Positions 24,848 to 32,895 are shown, counted from the stretch's first letter. The stretch is 64,000 nt of DNA from JBGPEQ01 sp050180895 (GCA_050180895.1 JBFXDS010000009.1:112438-176437); one strand, 5' to 3'. The notes: generated by a model from the letters alone, not told the origin. Made by a program: numbers and translations.

Positions 24848-25740
24848 TCGTCAACGGCGTCGAGATCGAGGACACATTCGCCGAGGCCTTCGGCATGACC
24901 GCGACGCGCCTGGTCATTACCGCTGACTCGCCGGACTGGGCGGCGACCGCCGCCGCCAGCCTGACCGGCTTCGCCACGTCCGTGATCGCCTGCGGCTGCG
25001 AGGCCGGAATCGAGCGCAGCCTGTCGCCGGAGGAAGCGCCGGACGGGCGGCCTGGAGTCGCCGTGCTGATCTTCGGCATGTCGACGAAGGACTTGCAGAA
25101 GCAGCTCCGCGACCGCGTCGGACAGTGCGTTCTGACCTGCGCCGGCACCGCCTGCTTTGCCGGAATCGAAGGCGGCACCCCGCTCAAGCTCGGCGGCGCG
25201 CTGCGCTACTTCGGCGACGGGCATCAGATCAGCAAGAAGATCGGCCGGAAGCGCTATTGGCGCCTGCCCGTGATGGACGGCGAGTTCATCTGCGAAGACA
25301 CGGTGGGCACGGTCAAGGGCGTCGGCGGCGGCAACATCCTGATCCTGGGGGTCTCGCGCCCGGCGGTGCTGGCTGCGACGGAATCGGCGGTGGCCGCGAT
25401 GCGGGCGATCCCCGAAGTCATCCTGCCGTTTCCCGGCGGCATCGTGCGCTCCGGTTCGAAAGTGGGGTCGAAGTACAAGGGCCTCGTCGCGTCCACCAAC
25501 GATGCTTACTGCCCGATGCTGAAAGGCCAGACCCAAACGGCCTTGGCGGACGATGTCGCCGCCGTGCTCGAGATCGTCATCGACGGGTTGAGCGCCGACG
25601 CCGTGCGCGCCGCCATGCGGGCCGGCATCGCCGCCGCCTGCGCCCACGGCGCCGCGGCGGGCGTGCGCAAGATCAGCGCCGGCAACTATGGCGGCAAGCT
25701 CGGCAAATATCACTTCCATCTCCGAGAGGCGATGGCGTGA
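24844..25740 (+). CDS. fhcD: Formyltransferase/hydrolase complex subunit D (formyl-MFR:H4MPT formyltransferase)
   Basis: 298 residues, homologous to archaeal Ftr. It moves the formyl group from formyl-H4MPT to methylofuran. Seen: VNGVEIEDTFAEAFGMTATRLVITA at the start, GCEAGIERSLSPEETPDGRPG-like segment (here SPEEAPDGRPG), CVLTCAGTACFAGIEGG and KVGSKYKGLVASTNDAYCP. GTG at 24844 overlaps the fhcA stop (GTGA). Length and motifs fit the family throughout. Confidence 0.95.
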   Translation: MIVNGVEIEDTFAEAFGMTATRLVITADSPDWAATAAASLTGFATSVIACGCEAGIERSLSPEEAPDGRPGVAVLIFGMSTKDLQKQLRDRVGQCVLTCAGTACFAGIEGGTPLKLGGALRYFGDGHQISKKIGRKRYWRLPVMDGEFICEDTVGTVKGVGGGNILILGVSRPAVLAATESAVAAMRAIPEVILPFPGGIVRSGSKVGSKYKGLVASTNDAYCPMLKGQTQTALADDVAAVLEIVIDGLSADAVRAAMRAGIAAACAHGAAAGVRKISAGNYGGKLGKYHFHLREAMA

Positions 25741-26558
25741 CCGGCCTCGTGCTGACGCTGCGCGCGCCACTGCCTCAGCGGATCGATCTGTCGCCGCTGA
25801 CGCCCGATCGCCTGATGCCGCTCGACGGATCGGCGATCTCTCGGCTGCCGCTCGCCAACGGCAATCGACACGTGCAGGTCGGGGAGCTGTTCGCGGTGAC
25901 CGGCAGCGATCCGGCCGACCTCCGGCTCGTCGGCGACTGCGGCAGATGCGACCGGATCGGCGCCGGCATGACGAATGGCGCTATCATGGTCGACGGCGAC
26001 GCCGGCGCCTATCTCGGCCTGGGAATGCGGGACGGCCGCATCCGCGTGCGCGGCAGCACCGCCGTCGGGGCGGCAATGGAGATGCGTGGCGGCCTGATCG
26101 AGATCGGCGGCCATGCCGGCGACCTGCTCGGCGGCGCCCTGCCCGGCAACATGAAGGGCATGAGCGGCGGCCTCGTCGTCGTTGCCGGCGACACCGGCGA
26201 CCGCGTCGGCGACCGGATGCGCCGCGGGACGATCGTCGTCGAAGGCAACGCCGGATCTTACGCCGCCTCGCGCATGATCGCCGGCACGGTCATCCTGCTC
26301 GGCGCGACCGTCGGCGCCTACCCCGGCTTCGGCATGAGGCGCGGCTCCCTCATCCTGCGCAACCGCGCGGAACGCGAATTGCCGAGCTTCAGCGATAGCG
26401 GCCGGCACGAGCTCGGATTCCTCCGCTTGCTCCTGCGGGCTTTGCACGGCCGCAGTCCGCGGCTCGACGCGCTCGCGACACAGCCCGGGTTGGTGCGGCG
26501 ACTCGTCGGCGATCATGCCGTCGGCGGCAAGGGCGAGATTCTGCTCTGGCAGGATTGA
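25737..26558 (+). CDS. fhcC: Formyltransferase/hydrolase complex subunit C
   Basis: 273 residues with the parallel beta-helix fold of the glutamate-synthase C-terminal family, built from repeats such as MTNGAIMVDGDAGAYLG, MRGGLIEIGGHAGDLLGG and MRRGTIVVEGNAGSYA. It is the scaffold subunit FwdC/FhcC of the Fhc complex. GTG at 25737 overlaps the fhcD stop (GTGA), the third such junction in the operon. A gap of 92 bp separates it from the convergent pabA; a weak GC-rich dyad (GCCGCC...GGCGGC) near 26610-26635 may end transcription. Confidence 0.93.
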   Translation: MTGLVLTLRAPLPQRIDLSPLTPDRLMPLDGSAISRLPLANGNRHVQVGELFAVTGSDPADLRLVGDCGRCDRIGAGMTNGAIMVDGDAGAYLGLGMRDGRIRVRGSTAVGAAMEMRGGLIEIGGHAGDLLGGALPGNMKGMSGGLVVVAGDTGDRVGDRMRRGTIVVEGNAGSYAASRMIAGTVILLGATVGAYPGFGMRRGSLILRNRAERELPSFSDSGRHELGFLRLLLRALHGRSPRLDALATQPGLVRRLVGDHAVGGKGEILLWQD

Positions 26559-26650
26559 GCGGCAAGAGCTGACTGCCTCTCGGGTTCAGTCGCCAATGCC
26601 CTGACCAAGAAGCCGCCTCCTTCGATGTGCGGCGGCGGGCTCACGGCCGG

Positions 26651-27241
26651 TCACGCGGCGGCATGTCTGTTGCTGCCGGCGTCGCCGAGAAAATTCCGCA
26701 AGAGATCATAGCCGTGCGCGGTCAGCACGGCCTCGGGATGGAATTGCAGGCCGACGACCGGCCAGCTTCGATGGCGGAGCGCCATGATCTCGCCCTCCCC
26801 GCTTTCGGCAGCGACCAGAAGGTCGGCGGGCAGGCCGTCCGTCGCCACGACCAGCGAGTGATAGCGCGTCGCGCGCAGGGGATTGGGCAGGCCGGCGAAG
26901 ATGCCGGCGCCGTCGTGGCGGACGAGGGAGGTCTTGCCATGCATCGGACGCCGCGCCCGCACCACCTTGCCGCCGAAGGCCTGGCCGATGCTCTGGTGGC
27001 CGAGACAGACGCCGAGAATCGGTATGGCCGGACCGAAGCGCTGAATGAGCGGGACGGAGATGCCGGCCTCGTCGGGCGTGCACGGCCCCGGCGAGATGAT
27101 GATGTGCGACGGCGCCAGGGTCTCGATCGCCGCGAGCTCGATGGCATCGTTGCGCACGACGGTCGTCGCCCAGCCCAGCTCGCGGACATAGCGGGCGAGG
27201 TTGTGGACGAAGGAGTCGTAGTTGTCGATGACGAGGATCAC
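26651..27241 (-). CDS. pabA: Aminodeoxychorismate synthase glutamine amidotransferase subunit
   Basis: About 196 residues; a class I glutamine amidotransferase giving ammonia to PabB. The nucleophile Cys is in PILGVCLGHQSIGQAFGG, the His-Glu pair in GLQFHPEAVLT, and the N-terminus VILVIDNYDSFVHNLARY is standard for TrpG/PabA. The start is GTG at 27241, ten bases after the pabB stop. TrpG and PabA cannot always be told apart; pairing with a PabB-type partner and lack of trp genes favour 4-aminobenzoate synthesis, which both folate and methanopterin need. Confidence 0.88.
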   Translation of the reverse strand: MILVIDNYDSFVHNLARYVRELGWATTVVRNDAIELAAIETLAPSHIIISPGPCTPDEAGISVPLIQRFGPAIPILGVCLGHQSIGQAFGGKVVRARRPMHGKTSLVRHDGAGIFAGLPNPLRATRYHSLVVATDGLPADLLVAAESGEGEIMALRHRSWPVVGLQFHPEAVLTAHGYDLLRNFLGDAGSNRHAAA

Positions 27242-27251
27242 GACATACCGC

Positions 27252-28712
27252 TCACGGCGACAGGGCGGCGACCAGGGCCTGGGCCTTGGCCAGCGTTTCC
27301 GCATATTCCGCGGCCGGCTCCGAATCGACGACGATGCCGCCGCCGGCCTGGAATGTCACCTGGCCGTTCCGCATCGCGTAGGTGCGGATGACGATGCTCG
27401 TGTCCATGCTGCCGTCGAAGCCGATATAGCCGATGCTGCCGCAATAGGGACCGCGGCGCGTCGGCTCCAGCCCGGCGATGATTTCCATGGCCCGGATCTT
27501 CGGCGCACCGGTGATCGACCCGCCGGGGAAGCAGGCGGCCAGCAGATCCACCGCGGTCATGCCGGGCCGCAGCTCGCCGAGAACGGTCGAGACCAGATGG
27601 TGGACGGTGGCGAAGCTCTCGAGTCCGCACAGTCGCGGCACCTCGACGGAGCCGTCGCGGCAAACCCGCGACAGATCGTTGCGCAGGAGGTCGACGATCA
27701 TCACGTTCTCAGCACGGTCCTTCTCGCTGGCCAGCAGTTCGTCGGCGAGAATGCGATCCTCCGTCGGCGTGCGGCCGCGCGGACGCGTCCCCTTGATCGG
27801 GCAGGTCTCCACGCGGTTGCCGCGCAGCGACAGAAAGCGCTCGGGCGAGGCTGACGCGATCTCGACGTCGTCGAATTTCAGGAAGGCGGCAAACGGCGCC
27901 GGGTTGAGCCGGCGCAGCCGGCGGTAGAGGCCGAACGAGGTCATGCCGTCAGGCAGCGGCGCCCTGAAGCGCTGCGACAGGTTGGCCTGAAAGATGTCGC
28001 CGGCGAGGATGTAGTCGACGACGCGCCGGACCATCGCCTCGTAGTCGGGCCGGGAGAAGTTCGACGCGACTTCAAGCGGGGCGGCGGGCGACGGCGGCGG
28101 TGGCGGCGGATCGGCCGCGGACAGCCGCTCCGACATGGCGTCGAGCCGCTCCATGGCGCGCTGCCAGCGGAAAGTCGGATGCGTCTCCGGCAGGCCGCTC
28201 GACAGGATCCAGGCGCGACGGTCGCGGTGGTCGAACGCGACGATCACGTCATGGAAGCCGAGCGCCAGGTCGGGGAAGCGCATATCGTCGGTGCGGGCGA
28301 GCGGAACGCGCTCGAGATGCCGCACCAGCTCGTAGCCGAAATAGCCGACGACGCCGCCCTGCAGCGGCGGCAGGCCCGGCGCCGTCCGCAAGGCATAGGC
28401 CGACAGCTCCCGGCGCAGGACCTCGAAGGGGTTGCCGAGGCTGCGCTCGCCGTCGATCGCGATCACGCCGTCCTTGCTGGTCAGGATGCGGAACGGCTCG
28501 ACGGCGATGAAGGAATAGCGACCGTGCGCGCCCTCGCTCAGGGCGCTGTCCAGCAACGTCGCATACCGGTCGCCGGCGAAGCGGGCGAACAGCAGCGCGG
28601 GATCGGCATAAGCGATCTCGCGGACGAGCGCCGCAGGGGCGGATTCGAAGGTTTCCGTCGACCAGGACGCGGGCAGCGCGCGCATGGTCGATATGCGCAT
28701 GTTCTGCGTCAT
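27252..28712 (-). CDS. pabB: Aminodeoxychorismate synthase component I
   Basis: 486 residues. Aminates chorismate to 4-amino-4-deoxychorismate. The chorismate-binding domain has the PIKGTRPRG motif, with the Lys that distinguishes PabB from anthranilate synthase (TrpE has Ala there), followed by ENVMIVDLLRNDLSRV and FPGGSITGAPKIRAMEII. A proline run (PPPPPPSP) near residues 200-210 links the N-terminal and catalytic domains. The separate lyase PabC is not in the window. Divergent from folP, with 79 bp between the start codons. Confidence 0.93.
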   Translation of the reverse strand: MTQNMRISTMRALPASWSTETFESAPAALVREIAYADPALLFARFAGDRYATLLDSALSEGAHGRYSFIAVEPFRILTSKDGVIAIDGERSLGNPFEVLRRELSAYALRTAPGLPPLQGGVVGYFGYELVRHLERVPLARTDDMRFPDLALGFHDVIVAFDHRDRRAWILSSGLPETHPTFRWQRAMERLDAMSERLSAADPPPPPPSPAAPLEVASNFSRPDYEAMVRRVVDYILAGDIFQANLSQRFRAPLPDGMTSFGLYRRLRRLNPAPFAAFLKFDDVEIASASPERFLSLRGNRVETCPIKGTRPRGRTPTEDRILADELLASEKDRAENVMIVDLLRNDLSRVCRDGSVEVPRLCGLESFATVHHLVSTVLGELRPGMTAVDLLAACFPGGSITGAPKIRAMEIIAGLEPTRRGPYCGSIGYIGFDGSMDTSIVIRTYAMRNGQVTFQAGGGIVVDSEPAAEYAETLAKAQALVAALSP

Positions 28713-28791
28713 TCCACGTGCTTGCCCCCGTCGGGGCGTCGACTAAGCTCCACCATCGGCATTGAACACGGCGGTTCGAGGAGGTGCAACG

Positions 28792-29937
28792 ATGGAGTCG
28801 CGGGAGCCCGACGCGCCCCTGCCGACCGACTTCCCGCCGGCGGCGCGGATCTATCTGAGGCCCGTCGGTCCGAGCCGCCGTGCCGACCTGGCTGCCCTGA
28901 TCGACCGGGGCGAAGCCCTGCCGCTCGCCGGCGGCGACCTCGCCTTCGGCCTGTGCGAAGTCGCCATCCGCCTCCCGGGCCCCATCCGCCGTGTCACTGC
29001 CGCGCTGCCCGACATCAGGGCCTGGGCCGCCCGCGCCGGCGGAACCCTGCGGGAGCGGGTCGAGGGACTGCTCGGCCATCTGAGCCGGGGACGGTGCGAT
29101 CCGCGGGGCGAGCTGCTGGGGCGGCCGCTCCTGATGGGCATCGTCAACGCCACTCCCGACAGTTTCTCGGACGGCGGCCTGCATGTCGATCCGGCGGCGG
29201 CGGTCGCGCATGGACGGCGGCTGGCCGAGGCCGGCGCGGACATCATCGATGTCGGCGGCGAATCGACGCGGCCGGGCGCCGCGCCAGTCGCGCCGGACAT
29301 CGAGACCGCCCGCGTGCTGCTGGTCCTTCAGGGGCTGGCGGCGGCGCCGATGAGGCTCCCGAAGCCGCAGCTCTCCATCGACACGCGCCATGCCTCGGTG
29401 ATGCGGGCGGCGCTGGCCGTCGGCGTCGATGTCATCAACGATGTCAGCGCCCTGACCGACGATCCCGCGAGCCTGGAGGTCGCCGCCGGCAGCCGGGCGG
29501 CGGTCGTGCTGATGCACATGCGCGGCACGCCGTCGACGATGAACGAGGCGCCGGTCTACGATGACGCCGCCTTCGACGTCTTCGACGAACTCGAGGCGCG
29601 GGTCCAGGCCTGCCTCGATGCCGGCATCGGACGCCACCGCATCATCGTCGATCCCGGCATCGGCTTCGGCAAGCGCCGGGCGCACAACCTGGCGATCCTG
29701 CGCTCGCTGGCGCTCTATCACGGGCTGGGCTGCCCCCTGCTGCTCGGCGTCTCGCGCAAGAGCCTGGGCGAGGGCGACGGCCGGGTGGCGCCGAAAGACC
29801 GCCTGCCGACCTCGCTGGCGGCGGCGATGCATGCCCTGAACCAGGGGGTGCAGATATTGCGCGTCCATGATGTCGCGGAAACGCACCGAATCGTCGATTT
29901 CTGGCAACAGCTTACAGCCGGCGGCGTGGATCATTGA
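28792..29937 (+). CDS. folP: Dihydropteroate synthase with N-terminal extension
   Basis: About 381 residues. The DHPS domain begins near residue 110: LLMGIVNATPDSFSDGGLH and GADIIDVGGESTRPGA are the two signature motifs, then SIDTRHASVMRAAL, DVINDVSAL, VLMHMRGTP and PGIGFGKRRAHNL. It joins 4-aminobenzoate to the pterin diphosphate for folate. The first 100 or so residues form an extra domain of unknown role, seen in some alphaproteobacterial DHPS. GAGGAGG precedes the ATG at 28792. It faces pabB, so 4-aminobenzoate synthesis and use are adjacent. Confidence 0.92.
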   Translation: MESREPDAPLPTDFPPAARIYLRPVGPSRRADLAALIDRGEALPLAGGDLAFGLCEVAIRLPGPIRRVTAALPDIRAWAARAGGTLRERVEGLLGHLSRGRCDPRGELLGRPLLMGIVNATPDSFSDGGLHVDPAAAVAHGRRLAEAGADIIDVGGESTRPGAAPVAPDIETARVLLVLQGLAAAPMRLPKPQLSIDTRHASVMRAALAVGVDVINDVSALTDDPASLEVAAGSRAAVVLMHMRGTPSTMNEAPVYDDAAFDVFDELEARVQACLDAGIGRHRIIVDPGIGFGKRRAHNLAILRSLALYHGLGCPLLLGVSRKSLGEGDGRVAPKDRLPTSLAAAMHALNQGVQILRVHDVAETHRIVDFWQQLTAGGVDH

Positions 29938-30045
29938 CCGGACGGCATCGCCACGAAACACTGCCGGCGCATAGTGCCTGACCTTAACCGGTTGCCCGAC
30001 GCGCGTCCGCACCGCGAACGGCCAACGAGGGACGCTCGCGACCGC

Positions 30046-31026
30046 ATGGACAGGAGCACCGGAGAAGATCGCGTTGGCCGGACCGCCGCCGCGCCGGCCG
30101 CCAGCGGCGTCCGCTCGAACGACCGGCTGAAGGGCATCTTCTTCCTGTGCGCCGGGGCGATGATCTTCACCGCCCAGGACGTCGTCATCAAATGGATCAG
30201 CGGCACGTATCCGGTGACGCAGATCCTGGCGACGCGCAGCATCGTCGCCTTCGTGCCGCTGTTCATCCTCTTGCATTTCGACGGCGGACTCCGCGCCATC
30301 AGCGGGCAGCGGCTGGGCCGGCTGCTGGCGCGCGCCGTCCTGCTGTTCCTGTCCTACACCACCTACTATCTCTCGATCGCCGCCATCCCGCTGGCCGAGG
30401 CCGGGGCCCTGTTCTACACCGCACCGCTCTTCATCGTCGCCCTGGCCGGACCCGTGCTCGGCGAGCGCATCGGGCTCAACCACTGGACGGCGGTGGTCAT
30501 CGGCTTCATCGGCGCCATAATCATGTGCCGGATCGGCGCCGACGCGATCGATCCGGCGGCGCTATTCTCGCTGGCCGCGGCGGCGCTCTATGCCCTGGCG
30601 CAGGTGATGGCGCGGGACCTCGGCACCACCCATCGCGCGTCGGTCATGGCGCTCTACCAGAACAGCGTCAACCTCGCCGCCGCTCTCGCGATCGGCCTCG
30701 TCGCCGGCAACGGCGCCTTTGCCGACGTCAGCCATCCCAGCCTCGTTTTCTTCCTGCGGCCCTGGTCGATGCCCAACCTCGTCGACCTCCTGCTGATGGC
30801 TTCGACCGGGTTCGTCGCGGCCATCGCCATCTGGTGCCTGACCCAGGCCTATCGCATCGCCGAGGCCAACGTGGTCGCCCCCTTCGAGTACTCGTCGGTG
30901 GTCTGGCTGGTCCTCGCCGGCTATCTCATCTGGGGCGAAGTGCCGGAGCTGATGACCGTGATCGGCGGCACCTTGATCATCGCCGCCGGCGTCTACGTCC
31001 TCACCGCCTCACGGCGCCCGGACTGA
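30046..31026 (+). CDS. DMT-superfamily transporter (EamA type)
   Basis: About 326 residues with about ten hydrophobic segments and two EamA-like halves (FFLCAGAMIFTAQDVVIKWISG...; ALYALAQVMARDLGTTHRASVMALYQN...). Probably an inner-membrane exporter of a small metabolite; substrate unknown. The first 25 residues are polar. ATG at 30046 is the likeliest start but has no strong ribosome-binding site; the frame extends to 29974. It ends 6 bp before the convergent sugar-kinase gene. Confidence 0.82.
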   Translation: MDRSTGEDRVGRTAAAPAASGVRSNDRLKGIFFLCAGAMIFTAQDVVIKWISGTYPVTQILATRSIVAFVPLFILLHFDGGLRAISGQRLGRLLARAVLLFLSYTTYYLSIAAIPLAEAGALFYTAPLFIVALAGPVLGERIGLNHWTAVVIGFIGAIIMCRIGADAIDPAALFSLAAAALYALAQVMARDLGTTHRASVMALYQNSVNLAAALAIGLVAGNGAFADVSHPSLVFFLRPWSMPNLVDLLLMASTGFVAAIAIWCLTQAYRIAEANVVAPFEYSSVVWLVLAGYLIWGEVPELMTVIGGTLIIAAGVYVLTASRRPD

Positions 31027-31032
31027 GCCTGG

Positions 31033-31980
31033 TCACGCCAACGCCGGCAGCTCCCGCCGCGCCGGCAAGGCGGCGCCGCGACGCGTGCAGGTGATCGCCG
31101 CCGCCCGCACGGCGAAGGCGAGGCAGCCCCGCAGCGTCGGCCCGTCGAGGGTCTCGAGGCCGCTGCGATCGGCGCAGCCGCGCTCGGCGAGGGCGCACAG
31201 CAAGGCCGCCTGGAACGAATCGCCGGCGCCCACCGTGTCGACGACCGCGACCGTCTCGCCCGGCACCGCGACCCGCTCGCGCGTGGTGAACGCCTCGGCG
31301 CCATCGGCCCCGCGCGTCGCCACCACGAGGCGGGCGCCGCCGGCCAGCCAGCGCTCGGCCGCCCGCTCCGCCGGCTGGCCCGGATAGAGCGCCTCCAGGT
31401 CCTCGCTGCTGACTTTGATGAGGTCGGCCTGGCCGGCCAGGGCGGCGATCCGCGTCCGCCAAACATCGAGGTCCGGCTCGACGTTGAGCCGCACGTTGGG
31501 ATCGAGCGTAACCAGCCGGCGGCAGGCCTCGCGGGCGGCCAGGGCGGCGAGCGCATCCGCCGTCGGGCGGGCGACGAGCGAGTAGGAGCCGAAATGGAGG
31601 GCGGCGACCTCCGGCCCCAGCGCCGGCCCCAGCGCCGGCAGCTCGGCGACCTCGACCGAGCGGTCGGCAGCGCCACGGCCGTAGAAGGCGTAGCTGGGCG
31701 TGCCGTCGGCGGCGAGGCCGACCAGGCTGAGGGTGGTGGGCGCATCCTTGCGCAGCAGGAAGCGGGGGTCGACGCCGTCGGCGGCGAGGGCCGCCGCGAG
31801 GCGCTGGCCGAGGAAGTCGGTCGACAGGCCGGTGAACAGCGCCGCCCGCCGGCCGAGCCGGGCCAACCCGATCGCGACGTTGAACGGCGGCCCGCCGACG
31901 CGGCCGTCGAAGCGCAGCTCGGACCCGGCCGCGGAGTCCAGGAACAGGTCGAACAGGGCCTCGCCGCAGACCAGGAACAT
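31033..31980 (-). CDS. PfkB-family sugar kinase (fructokinase-like)
   Basis: 315 residues, ribokinase fold. Seen: FLVCGEALFDLF at the N-terminus, GGPPFNVAIGLARLG (first PfkB signature region), TLDPNVRLNVEPD, and VAVVDTVGAGDSFQAALL with the catalytic Asp and anion hole. Closest in style to fructokinases; substrate not proven. The frame continues to 32121 through repeat DNA, but ATG 31980, with GAAGG just upstream, is the natural start. No sugar-transport gene adjoins it. Confidence 0.88.
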   Translation of the reverse strand: MFLVCGEALFDLFLDSAAGSELRFDGRVGGPPFNVAIGLARLGRRAALFTGLSTDFLGQRLAAALAADGVDPRFLLRKDAPTTLSLVGLAADGTPSYAFYGRGAADRSVEVAELPALGPALGPEVAALHFGSYSLVARPTADALAALAAREACRRLVTLDPNVRLNVEPDLDVWRTRIAALAGQADLIKVSSEDLEALYPGQPAERAAERWLAGGARLVVATRGADGAEAFTTRERVAVPGETVAVVDTVGAGDSFQAALLCALAERGCADRSGLETLDGPTLRGCLAFAVRAAAITCTRRGAALPARRELPALA

Positions 31981-32053
31981 CCTTCGCAATCGCGATCGGC
32001 ACCGTTTTACCGCGGCCGCCGGCCGCGCGCCTATCGCCATGCCGAAAAACGAT

Positions 32054-32075
32054 CGATGGACTCCATGCCCAGCGG
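32054..32075. repeat. 22-bp dispersed repeat, copy 1
   Basis: CGATGGACTCCATGCCCAGC followed by GG; one base differs from copies 2 and 3. The other copies start at 32193 and 32349. All three have A-rich sequence on the left and GGNRAT-like sequence on the right. Confidence 0.8.
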
Positions 32076-32192
32076 AGATGGCCGCTGCATGCCCGACCGG
32101 CTCGGGCCGTCCGATCCCCATCCGGCGTGAAAAACAAAGTTACGCATGGCCGGGGCCAACCGAGACGAAATTCAGCGACAGCGAAAAATGAA

Positions 32193-32214
32193 CGATGGAC
32201 CCCATGCCCAGCGG
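32193..32214. repeat. 22-bp dispersed repeat, copy 2
   Basis: CGATGGACCCCATGCCCAGC followed by GG, identical to copy 3 over 22 bp. It is 139 bp from copy 1. Confidence 0.8.
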
Positions 32215-32236
32215 GGATTGACCGGTTCCCGGGTCC

Positions 32237-32331
32237 GGTAGGGGCGAGCGGCGCTCGCCCGGCGACGGTTGGGGCGAAGCGCCCTCGACGGCGGGCGTCG
32301 GCACGAGGGGCGAGCGCCGCTCGCTCCTACC
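32237..32331. repeat. REP/BIME-like inverted repeat pair
   Basis: The left part (32237-32260) and right part (32307-32331) are inverted copies of GGTAGGGGCGAGCGGCGCTC followed by GCCC, with two or so differences. Each part is itself palindromic (GGGCGAGCG against CGCTCGCCC). This looks like a bacterial interspersed mosaic element. Confidence 0.7.
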
Positions 32332-32348
32332 GCACATCGAAAATCGAT

Positions 32349-32370
32349 CGATGGACCCCATGCCCAGCGG
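32349..32370. repeat. 22-bp dispersed repeat, copy 3
   Basis: Identical to copy 2 over 22 bp and 156 bp from it. Copies 2 and 3 bracket the GC-rich inverted repeat pair at 32237-32331. Confidence 0.8.
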
Positions 32371-32608
32371 GAATTGAGCGCTCAACCGCCTGAAACCAGG
32401 ACGTCGCTTCTGGACAGGCAGCGGCCGCACTCCGGCCGTCCGCCGGGCTCGCATTTGGCGAGCGGCCGCAGCCCTTTTTATCCACGATGACAAACATCGA
32501 CCCGAGGCGGCTTGCCGCTTCGGAAGAGAACATTATAAGAACAATCTTGGCCCGGTGTCAATGGCGATCCGCCGCTACCTGGGACGGCAAACGGCAGGGT
32601 CGAGGAGA

Positions 32609-32626
32609 GGATTTCATATGAAATCC
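32609..32626. promoter_or_regulatory. 18-bp palindrome upstream of kdp
   Basis: GGATTTCATATGAAATCC is a perfect palindrome 80 bp before the first kdp-region start codon. It is AT-rich in a GC-rich region. It may be an operator for KdpE or another dimeric regulator; this is inference from position and symmetry. Confidence 0.5.
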
Positions 32627-32705
32627 TAATGTCCGCAGCGCTCCTTCCGTCTCGATTTCCTATGCCGGCAGGGCCTTCTCTACGGCATTCGGGAAGGAGA
32701 ATCCC

Positions 32706-32789
32706 ATGCTCGACGTGATCATGCTCGCCATCGGCGCGGGCGCGTTCGTCCTGTTCATCGGCTACGTCGCGCTCTGCGAGCGCTTGTGA
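32706..32789 (+). CDS. 27-residue membrane miniprotein before kdpF
   Basis: A short frame, MLDVIMLAIGAGAFVLFIGY then VALCERL, with one predicted membrane helix and a charged C-terminus. It has GGGAAGGAG upstream and stops 7 nt before kdpF. Its layout, a helix followed by a short charged end, mirrors KdpF, so it may be a second small subunit or stabiliser of the Kdp pump. No function is established. Confidence 0.6.
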   Translation: MLDVIMLAIGAGAFVLFIGYVALCERL

Positions 32790-32796
32790 GGAACCC

Positions 32797-32886
32797 ATGC
32801 TGCTCGACTATGTCCTCGGCGGCGCCGTCGCCGCCATCCTGCTCGGCTACCTGGTGTACGCGCTCGCCCGGCCGGAACGGTTCTAG
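32797..32886 (+). CDS. kdpF: Potassium-transporting ATPase small subunit KdpF
   Basis: 29 residues: one membrane helix (VLGGAVAAILLGYLVYALAR) and the C-terminal RPERF typical of KdpF. It stabilises the KdpABC complex in the inner membrane. TGAGGA upstream serves as a ribosome-binding site, and kdpA begins 9 nt after its stop. Too short for routine gene calls, but the position and the motif make it convincing. Confidence 0.88.
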   Translation: MLLDYVLGGAVAAILLGYLVYALARPERF

Positions 32887-32895
32887 GAGCTTCCC

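Larger units (their letters stand above)
31981..32705. other. 725-bp intergenic region with repeats and the kdp promoter
   Basis: No convincing gene. It holds three copies of a 22-bp sequence, a pair of GC-rich inverted repeats and, close to the kdp genes, an 18-bp palindrome. The stretch 32500-32640 is less GC-rich and probably contains the kdp promoter. Short open frames on the minus strand translate the repeats and do not resemble proteins. Confidence 0.7.

Noticed and set aside
27255..28712. Anthranilate synthase (TrpE/TrpG) for the 26.7-28.7 kb pair
   Set aside because: The large subunit has PIKGT with the PabB Lys; no other trp genes are near, and the 4-aminobenzoate users lie on both sides.
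28249..30483. 744-residue minus-strand frame across folP and the transporter
   Set aside because: It lies opposite folP and overlaps pabB in another frame. Both real genes have clear motifs; this frame has none.
31001..32137. 378-residue minus-strand frame overlapping the PfkB kinase
   Set aside because: It is the second frame of the same strand; the PfkB frame has the GAGDSF and N-terminal signatures.
32054..32370. CRISPR array at 32 kb
   Set aside because: Only three short copies spaced 139 and 156 bp apart, not regular 30-40-bp spacers, and no cas genes.
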